A stretch of DNA of 20,599 bases from Candidatus Campylobacter infans (GTDB lineage Bacteria > Campylobacterota > Campylobacteria > Campylobacterales > Campylobacteraceae): contig SPMW01000030.1 in NCBI GenBank assembly GCA_009827235.1, positions 1 to 20,599 of the forward strand, read 5' to 3'. The notes beneath the pieces are model-generated. The model was not told the DNA's origin. It did no database searches and worked only from the letters and a program-made list of their open reading frames with translations. Shown in pieces: positions 15,821-20,599 of this stretch; position 1 is the first letter of the stretch, and each line of letters starts with the position of its first letter. The position numbers and the translations under genes are program-made.

Positions 15821-16536
15821 TGGCATTTTTTTTCTTATTTGGATTATTTTTAGTTCTTGCTTTTATTGCTTTCAGTGCGGTTGTAGGCTTTAAATTACTT
15901 ATTTATGGTCGGGCTTTTTTGAAATCAGATTTTTTATCATTTAGTTTTGGTTTTTTAGTGTTTGTTTTAATTTTTGCATTAAATCCTATTTTGAAAAATC
16001 AAAATGAAGTGTATAGAATGAAAAAATCAGCAGAAAATAGTAGAAATTACGCACAAGAAACCTTAGAAAGAGAGCTTAGAAAAAGATTTTGGGAACAAAT
16101 TGGAAGAGAAAATAATAACCATATAGAATTTGAAAAACGAGGCGGTTATCTAAAAAGTAAAACTTTTCGTATTCTTTGTGATGTAGTTAATGGCAGATGT
16201 GAAGAAAAAAAGAATTGGCTTAAAAACATTATTGATAAAAATTGTGAATTTAAAGAAAATATAATAAAATCAGAATATTCTAAAAATCCTTATATACATT
16301 ATTCAGCTTATTGTAAAACTTGGATAAATGAAGAATATTTTGTTGATGTAAAACAAATTTGCCAAAAAGTAAATAAAATTATTCTTGGCAAAAATTATCA
16401 AAGACTTGACAAAAATTATCTCAGCCTTAGCCAAAATGATCGAAGTAAAGTGAGAGGAGTAGAACGAGATCAAAAGTTGTGCCAAGAATTTTACAAAGGC
16501 AAACTTGTTTCACTAGATGATTTGTATACTAAATAA
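15820..16536 (+). CDS. Two-TM protein with six-cysteine soluble domain, unknown
   Basis: The 238-aa product has two N-terminal membrane segments (about residues 2-25 and 38-57), then a long basic soluble domain. That domain has six cysteines (120, 127, 142, 165, 181, 221), an even number suggesting three disulfides. If so it would face the periplasm, but the strongly basic stretch after the second segment (RMKKS, RELRKRF) argues for the cytoplasm by the positive-inside rule, so topology is open. It is translationally coupled to the 72-aa gene. The right-hand copy of the long repeat starts just after its stop. I do not recognise a family. Confidence 0.7.
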   Translation: MAFFFLFGLFLVLAFIAFSAVVGFKLLIYGRAFLKSDFLSFSFGFLVFVLIFALNPILKNQNEVYRMKKSAENSRNYAQETLERELRKRFWEQIGRENNNHIEFEKRGGYLKSKTFRILCDVVNGRCEEKKNWLKNIIDKNCEFKENIIKSEYSKNPYIHYSAYCKTWINEEYFVDVKQICQKVNKIILGKNYQRLDKNYLSLSQNDRSKVRGVERDQKLCQEFYKGKLVSLDDLYTK

Positions 16537-16544
16537 TCCTTTTT

Positions 16545-16597
16545 GTGTGCGAAATCGCACACAAAAGTAATTTTAAAAATTTAAATAATTAAAATTT
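16545..16597. repeat. Right copy of the direct repeat, with extended palindrome
   Basis: Bases 16547-16597 match the copy at 12235-12285 (48 of 51). Here the palindrome is longer: with the flanking bases its arms run TTTTGTGTGCGA (16541-16552) and TCGCACACAAAA (16555-16566) around a central AA. The T-run precedes and the A-run follows the stem, and the same holds on the other strand, so it is not a Rho-independent terminator in either direction. It starts eight bases after the 238-aa gene stop and marks the point where core-like composition resumes. Confidence 0.9.
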
Positions 16598-16794
16598 TAT
16601 TCGCGTATTTTAAATTATAAAGCGCATATGGCGTGGATTACAATAAATTTTTAAATCACTCGATAAATCACGCAAAGCTATTTAAAATTTATATTAAATT
16701 ATTTTACGCGATTATTTTACGCGATTATGTGGTGTTTGTTCAAAAAATGTTTTAAAATTATTAAATTTTAAAATGCGAATTTAAGTGCGCAAAT
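16598..16794. other. Intergenic spacer with 13-bp tandem repeat
   Basis: No gene is seen between the right repeat and the tautomerase gene. The unit ATTATTTTACGCG occurs twice in tandem (16698-16710 and 16711-16723), followed by a partial third (ATTAT). The rest is AT-rich with two GCGC tetramers (about 16621 and 16787), as in core DNA. No convincing terminator or promoter was found. Confidence 0.6.
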
Positions 16795-17004
16795 TTATTC
16801 GCCTTTTCGCACTTGCGTGATTGTTTTGCCACCAAGGCCGTAGTTGTCTGGGTCTATCTCATCGATGATTACTACAATGCTTGCTTTATTTTTGCCTAGC
16901 ACATCTACTAATAAATTACTAACACCATCAATTAGCGCCTTTTTTTGCTCTACGCTTACGACCTTGCCTTCTTCTTTTGTTATTTTTATATTTACAAATG
17001 GCAT
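16795..17004 (-). CDS. 4-oxalocrotonate tautomerase-family protein
   Basis: The 69-aa product begins M-PFVNIKIT; after Met removal, Pro1 is the catalytic base of the tautomerase superfamily. Length (about 60-70 aa) and the beta-alpha-beta layout (SVEQKKALIDGVSNLL as helix, ASIVVIIDEI as second strand, NYGLGG turn) fit small 4-OT monomers, which assemble as hexamers. The ATG has AAAAGGA seven bases upstream. Related small tautomerases are common in Helicobacter and Campylobacter, where the natural substrate is unclear; a catabolic 4-oxalocrotonate role is not implied, as no meta-cleavage genes are nearby. It is monocistronic and divergent from argG. Confidence 0.9.
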   Translation of the reverse strand: MPFVNIKITKEEGKVVSVEQKKALIDGVSNLLVDVLGKNKASIVVIIDEIDPDNYGLGGKTITQVRKGE

Positions 17005-17125
17005 TTTTTATCCTTTTAAAAGGCAAAAGTTTAGCGCAATTTTCTTTAAATACTATTAAAATTTTATTAGAAAATATTTAATTTATTAAACACTTCGTTT
17101 AAGTATTTTATTAGAAATTTTGATT

Positions 17126-17131
17126 TATAAT
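17126..17131 (+). promoter_or_regulatory. argG promoter -10 box
   Basis: TATAAT within a T-rich stretch (TTTTGATTTATAATCG) is a consensus -10 box. Transcription would start near 17138, giving an unusually long leader of about 87 bases before the argG ATG. Confidence 0.65.
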
Positions 17132-17159
17132 CGCCGAGTGTTTGTTTTTAGGTAGTTTG

Positions 17160-17255
17160 ATGGATTTTCAATCCTTTAAACCTTCATTAAATGTCTTACT
17201 AAAAAAACCCAAAAAGGATACAAAATGGCAGCAAAAAAACCTTCAACAGCTGTAA
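17160..17255 (+). CDS. Possible upstream ORF overlapping the argG start
   Basis: An ATG at 17160 has AGGTAG (17150-17155) suitably spaced upstream and opens a 31-codon frame ([14 protein letters not shown] to NLQQL) that ends in TAA at 17253-17255, 31 bases inside argG in another frame. It contains no Arg codons, so a classical arginine attenuator peptide is unlikely. Ribosomes on it would cross the argG ribosome site. It may equally be chance; there is no evidence of a stable product. Confidence 0.3.
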   Translation: MDFQSFKPSLNVLLKKPKKDTKWQQKNLQQL

Positions 17256-18460
17256 AAAAGGTAGTTTTAGCTTATAGCGGCGGACTTGATACTAGCATTA
17301 TTTTAAAATGGCTTCAAGATGAATATAAATGCGAGGTAGTAACATTTACCGCCGATATCGGCCAGGGCGAAGAGGTCGAGCCTGCGCGCGAAAAAGCCCT
17401 AAAATTAGGCATTAAAAAAGAAAATATTTTTATTGATGATTTGCGTGAGGAATTTGTGCGAGATTTTGTTTTTCCTATGTTTAGGGCAAATGCGATTTAT
17501 GAGGGTGAATACTTGCTAGGCACTAGCATTGCGCGTCCACTAATTGCAAAACGCCTAATAGAAATCGCAAAAATAACAAAAGCCGATGCCATAAGCCACG
17601 GAGCAACTGGCAAAGGTAATGATCAAGTGCGTTTTGAATTAGGTGCTTATGCGCTAAACCCTGATATAAAAGTAATTGCGCCGTGGAGAGAATGGGATTT
17701 AGATAGTCGCGAAAAACTACTAGCCTATGCTAAAAAGCACGGCATAGAAATAGCCAAAAAAAAGGGTAAATCGCCGTATTCAATGGATGCGAATTTATTG
17801 CATATTTCTTATGAAGGTTTAGTGCTTGAAGATCCTGCGCACGCGCCTGAAAGCGATATGTGGCGCTGGTGCGTGGATCCTAAAAAAGCCCCAAATAAAG
17901 AAGAAATTATAGAAATTGAGTATAAAAACGGCGATCCTGTCGGCTTAAATGGTAAAAAATTAAAACCGCACGAGCTTTTAGCTAAATTAAATGAATTAGG
18001 CGCAAAACACGGCATTGGTCGCCTTGATATCGTAGAAAATCGCTATGTGGGTATGAAAAGCAGAGGTTGTTATGAAACGCCAGGCGGCACAATAATGCTA
18101 AAAGCGCACAGAGCCATCGAAAGCATCACGCTAGATAGAGAAGCTGCGCATTTAAAAGACGAGCTAATGCCGCGCTACGCGCATTTAATCTACAATGGCT
18201 ATTGGTTTAGCCCTGAGCGCAAAATGCTTCAAGCTGCCATCGATGAAAGCCAAAAATATGTAAATGGCACCGTGCGTTTAGAGCTTTATAAAGGCAATGT
18301 GAGCGTTATAGGGCGCGAGAGCAAAAAAGATAGCTTGTTTAATGCTGCTTATTGTACCTTTGAAGAAGATAGCGTTTATGACCAAAAAGACGCAAATGGC
18401 TTTATCAAGCTAAATGCCCTTAGATTCATCATTTCAGGCAAGGCTGGTAGAAAAATTTAG
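17225..18460 (+). CDS. argG: Argininosuccinate synthase
   Basis: ArgG joins citrulline and aspartate with ATP to form argininosuccinate, the substrate of ArgH. The 411-aa length is normal. The N-terminal PP-loop motif AYSGGLDTS (residues 16-24) binds ATP. Further family signatures are [14 protein letters not shown] near residue 125, [13 protein letters not shown] near 185, and the R-C-Y-E-T-PGGT segment near 285. AAAAAGGA seven bases before the ATG is a strong ribosome site. The lead-in ([12 protein letters not shown]) is slightly longer than in many homologues. It is monocistronic and ends at a shared terminator. Confidence 0.97.
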   Translation: MAAKKPSTAVKKVVLAYSGGLDTSIILKWLQDEYKCEVVTFTADIGQGEEVEPAREKALKLGIKKENIFIDDLREEFVRDFVFPMFRANAIYEGEYLLGTSIARPLIAKRLIEIAKITKADAISHGATGKGNDQVRFELGAYALNPDIKVIAPWREWDLDSREKLLAYAKKHGIEIAKKKGKSPYSMDANLLHISYEGLVLEDPAHAPESDMWRWCVDPKKAPNKEEIIEIEYKNGDPVGLNGKKLKPHELLAKLNELGAKHGIGRLDIVENRYVGMKSRGCYETPGGTIMLKAHRAIESITLDREAAHLKDELMPRYAHLIYNGYWFSPERKMLQAAIDESQKYVNGTVRLELYKGNVSVIGRESKKDSLFNAAYCTFEEDSVYDQKDANGFIKLNALRFIISGKAGRKI

Positions 18461-18472
18461 TTCTTTTTTTAA

Positions 18473-18509
18473 AAACTTATAAACCTAACTAAGTTAGGTT
18501 TATAAGTTT
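18473..18509. terminator. Bidirectional terminator between argG and the UbiD-family gene
   Basis: Two perfect 18-base arms, left at 18473-18490 and right at 18492-18509, surround a single base, with the GC-containing core AACCTAACT / AGTTAGGTT. Reading plus, TAAAATTTTT follows; reading minus, a run of five T residues follows directly. It lies 13 bases after the argG stop and about 50 bases beyond the stop of the convergent decarboxylase gene, so it can serve both. Confidence 0.85.
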
Positions 18510-18561
18510 AAAATTTTTAAGAGTTGAGCTTTTAAAATTTTAAAATTTCACTTTAAAGTAG

Positions 18562-20364
18562 CTAGCCAAAAATTTCATATTTTTCAAAAAATTTTAAATC
18601 ATTTTCTAGCAGGCCTTTTTTGATTAGCTCATTTATCACAGAATGCGTGCAATTAGTTTCATCTGGCCATTTTCTAGGGTAATTTTCAATCTCACTTTTG
18701 CTGGTTGCGTCTATGCAAATTTGCTCGCCGTCTATAAAAATATCGCGCAGGGCATCGATATTATTTGTAATGCGCCAAACATTCATATAATCATTATCTA
18801 GCCTGGCTCGTTCATCTAAAAATATTAAAATTTTAAAATGCGCTTTAAAGCTAAGCAAGGCTTTAAAAACATCGCGCACAAGGTTATTTTTGGCAAATTT
18901 TATATAAGTTATGGGATTTTTTGTATCGCAAAATATTTGCTTGATGGCTAAAATCCCGCCATTTAGGCTTTGAAATTTGGCTAAAAGCTCGCTATCATTT
19001 AAAATTTCTGGTGCCTTTGGCGCATAATTTACGCTAGCATCAATGCCTAATTTACCGCCATAACAAGCATTTGGGCTAGCGTGATCTAATTGATCGCACA
19101 CTCCGCTACTTAGCATTAAAGCGCGCGGGCTTAGGCGATCTAGCACAAAGCGCGCAAGAGCAGGGTAATCATCTAGCTTTGGCGCATTTTTTGGCACAAA
19201 AAGCGCGTGTTTAACAAAGCTCATTTGTCCAACGCCCCAAAATGCGTGCATTAGCTGGCTTGCATGTCCTGGGTAGAGATTATTAAATTTAGCCAAAATT
19301 AAGTTATGAAAAACTCCATTTTCTGGCATTTTATAATCAAGCAGATCTGGCGCTGTGGTGCGAAATAATGGCAAAAACACACGCTCAGTAGCCCCGCCAA
19401 AATATTTATCTTCAAGTGGCGGCTTACCAACTACCGTAGCATAAAAAACTGGATTTTTTTTATGTGTGATAGCACTAACTTTCATCACAGGAAAAGGCTC
19501 TTGTGGCGTGTAAAAGCCGGTATGATCGCCAAAAGGTCCTTCAAGCATAAAATCAGTATCCACAAAACCTTCGATAATAAAATCAGCATCATAAGGCACA
19601 AAAATATCATTTGTTAGCGATTTTACAAGCCTTGCGTTTTGCTTACGAATAAAACCATAAAGCATTAGCTCAAAAATATTTTTAGGTAGTGGGGCTTGCG
19701 CACACCAAATGTAGAGCGGATCACCGCCAATAGCCACAGATACGGGCATTTTACGGCCTGCTTTTTTGTATTCGTGAAAAAAATGCGCTCCGTCTTTGTG
19801 GATTTGCCAATGCATGCCTAATTCATCGTTTGAATGCATTTGTAAGCGATACATGCCTACATTTTGAAATTTGCCATCAAGCGATTTTGTATAAACTTGC
19901 CCCATCGTAATGAAAGGCCCAGCATCTTTTTCCCAAGTTTTTAAGATAGGAAGTGCGCTTAAATCGCATTTTGGCATCGTAATTTCTTGGCAAATTCCGC
20001 GTGATTTTAGGCGTTTTGGGAGCAGGGATTTGAGATTTAAAATTTGCGAAAAAAGGTTGATTTTTTCTTTTATTGTTATTGGTTTTTTAGGCATTAAAAG
20101 TTTTGAAATTTCATCAGCGATACTATCTGGATTTTTACCAAAAATAAGCTCTAAGGCATCTTGCGAACCAAATAAGTTTGTTAAAACCGGATAATTAAAG
20201 GGCTTGGCATTTTTATCTACTGGTTTTGTAAAAAGCAGGGCTTTGGAACGTGGCTTTTTAACCTCTAAGTAGCTTAAATGCGCTATTTCAAGCTCGGTAG
20301 AGCAGGGGGTGTTAATCTCGCGCAAAAGTCCATTTTGGCGTAAAATTTCTATATAATTTTGCAT
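18562..20364 (-). CDS. UbiD-family decarboxylase, probably menaquinone (futalosine) pathway
   Basis: UbiD-family enzymes are prenylated-FMN-dependent reversible decarboxylases. The 600-aa protein is longer than E. coli UbiD (about 500 aa), as in the menaquinone-associated branch found in futalosine-pathway bacteria. Visible family features are YRLQMHSNDELGMHWQIHKDG (about 174-192), PVSVAIGGDPLYIW, EGPFGDHTGFYTP near 273 (the acidic active-site region) and ATVVGKPPLEDKYFG near 305. Campylobacter-type organisms make menaquinone by the futalosine route, so decarboxylation of dihydroxynaphthoate is the likely role; ubiquinone synthesis is unlikely. The ATG at 20364 has a weak AAGAG ribosome site. 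It is convergent with argG. No UbiX-like flavin prenyltransferase is in the window. Confidence 0.85.
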   Translation of the reverse strand: MQNYIEILRQNGLLREINTPCSTELEIAHLSYLEVKKPRSKALLFTKPVDKNAKPFNYPVLTNLFGSQDALELIFGKNPDSIADEISKLLMPKKPITIKEKINLFSQILNLKSLLPKRLKSRGICQEITMPKCDLSALPILKTWEKDAGPFITMGQVYTKSLDGKFQNVGMYRLQMHSNDELGMHWQIHKDGAHFFHEYKKAGRKMPVSVAIGGDPLYIWCAQAPLPKNIFELMLYGFIRKQNARLVKSLTNDIFVPYDADFIIEGFVDTDFMLEGPFGDHTGFYTPQEPFPVMKVSAITHKKNPVFYATVVGKPPLEDKYFGGATERVFLPLFRTTAPDLLDYKMPENGVFHNLILAKFNNLYPGHASQLMHAFWGVGQMSFVKHALFVPKNAPKLDDYPALARFVLDRLSPRALMLSSGVCDQLDHASPNACYGGKLGIDASVNYAPKAPEILNDSELLAKFQSLNGGILAIKQIFCDTKNPITYIKFAKNNLVRDVFKALLSFKAHFKILIFLDERARLDNDYMNVWRITNNIDALRDIFIDGEQICIDATSKSEIENYPRKWPDETNCTHSVINELIKKGLLENDLKFFEKYEIFG

Positions 20365-20458
20365 TGTTTATTCTCTTGTTAAAATAAGGCGTGAATTATA
20401 GCTAAAATAGTTGATTTTAAAATTTACTGCTTTTATATTTGAAATTTTATTTAAAGTC

Positions 20459-20477
20459 TTTCTATATTGTATAGAAA
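20459..20477. promoter_or_regulatory. 19-bp dyad, possible operator
   Basis: TTTCTATA (20459-20466) and TATAGAAA (20470-20477) are perfect arms around TTG. The site lies about 95 bases upstream of the UbiD-family start and 120 bases from the window edge, so it could act on that gene or on one beyond the window. No known operator consensus was matched with confidence. The rest of 20365-20599 is AT-rich and gene-free. Confidence 0.4.
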
Positions 20478-20599
20478 TTTTATGTACATCAATAATACTA
20501 GCCGTAAAATATTCTTATTAAAGGTGCATATTTGGTATTTTTATAAGTTTTTACAAAATTTTTATAAAAGTTTTCAATTTTTTTATATTTTTAAGCAAC

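Larger units (their letters stand above)
8323..16597. mobile_element. Putative accessory island without integrase
   Basis: Between the murC neighbour and the right-hand repeat the tetramer GCGC is almost absent (none from about 8300 to 12360, five in 12360-13520, none to 16600), while murC alone has about 16. The genes inside include a divergent repressor/Cro-like pair, an AlpA-like HTH protein, a AAA+ ATPase, large and small membrane proteins and a DUF2726 protein, none of them housekeeping. The right limit coincides with a repeat copy; the left limit is only approximate. No integrase, transposase, tRNA target or replication gene is visible, so 'mobile' is an inference from composition and gene types. 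Confidence 0.5.

Noticed and set aside
16541..16566. Rho-independent terminator
   Set aside because: The stem is preceded by T residues and followed by A residues on both strands, the reverse of what an intrinsic terminator needs.
8323..16597. Complete prophage or integrative conjugative element
   Set aside because: There is no integrase, terminase, capsid, tail, relaxase, VirB4/VirD4 or replication gene. Only regulators and membrane/ATPase/nuclease-like genes are present.

Overview
The window looks like a chromosomal segment of a Campylobacter-type organism (Campylobacterota). The DNA is AT-rich, genes carry AAGGA-type ribosome sites and TATAAT-like -10 boxes in T-rich surroundings, and the recognisable genes have epsilonproteobacterial character: argH, ATP-type pckA, murC with a small membrane-protein gene behind it, argG, a small tautomerase and a UbiD-family decarboxylase. 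There is no rRNA, tRNA, CRISPR array, transposase or integrase.

Left core, 1-8377. A 525-base gene-free stretch downstream of argH holds a minisatellite of seven 24-25-base units. A minus-strand operon follows (pckA, then a CAP-domain membrane protein, then argH), tightly packed by overlap. Divergent from it is a membrane-bound c-di-GMP protein with a degenerate GGDEF and a mostly intact EAL domain. Next come murC and a one-TM protein.

Accessory region, about 8.3-16.6 kb. The tetramer GCGC is dense in the core (16 hand-counted in murC) but nearly absent here (five in about 7.2 kb), so this DNA probably has another origin. It begins with two small proteins of unknown role. A phage-style divergent switch follows: a minus-strand HTH repressor with an Asn-rich linker faces a small Cro/YdaS-like protein across two inverted repeats. 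Behind the Cro-like gene, in one run, lie a Ycf46-like AAA+ ATPase, an unknown 213-aa protein and an AlpA/Xis-like HTH protein. Then come an exported 150-aa protein, an 805-aa exported polytopic membrane protein of VirB6/TrbL/DotA-like layout, a DUF2726 nuclease-like protein and two small membrane proteins. The last four genes are bracketed by 51-base direct repeats whose palindromic heads differ in their two central bases (TT versus AA). A related palindrome lies inside the module, around a promoter. This is the part most likely to be an undescribed system: an integrase-less mobile element or phage-like remnant, or a membrane-centred conflict or transfer module under lysogeny-type control. 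Its function cannot be decided from sequence alone.

Right core, 16.6-20.6 kb. A gene-free spacer with a 13-base tandem repeat is followed by a 4-oxalocrotonate tautomerase-like gene (minus) and argG (plus). argG has a long leader with a possible overlapping upstream ORF and a sequence able to mask its ribosome site. A perfect 18-bp-arm hairpin then serves as bidirectional terminator between argG and a convergent UbiD-family (menaquinone-type) decarboxylase gene. A dyad operator-like site lies upstream of that last gene.
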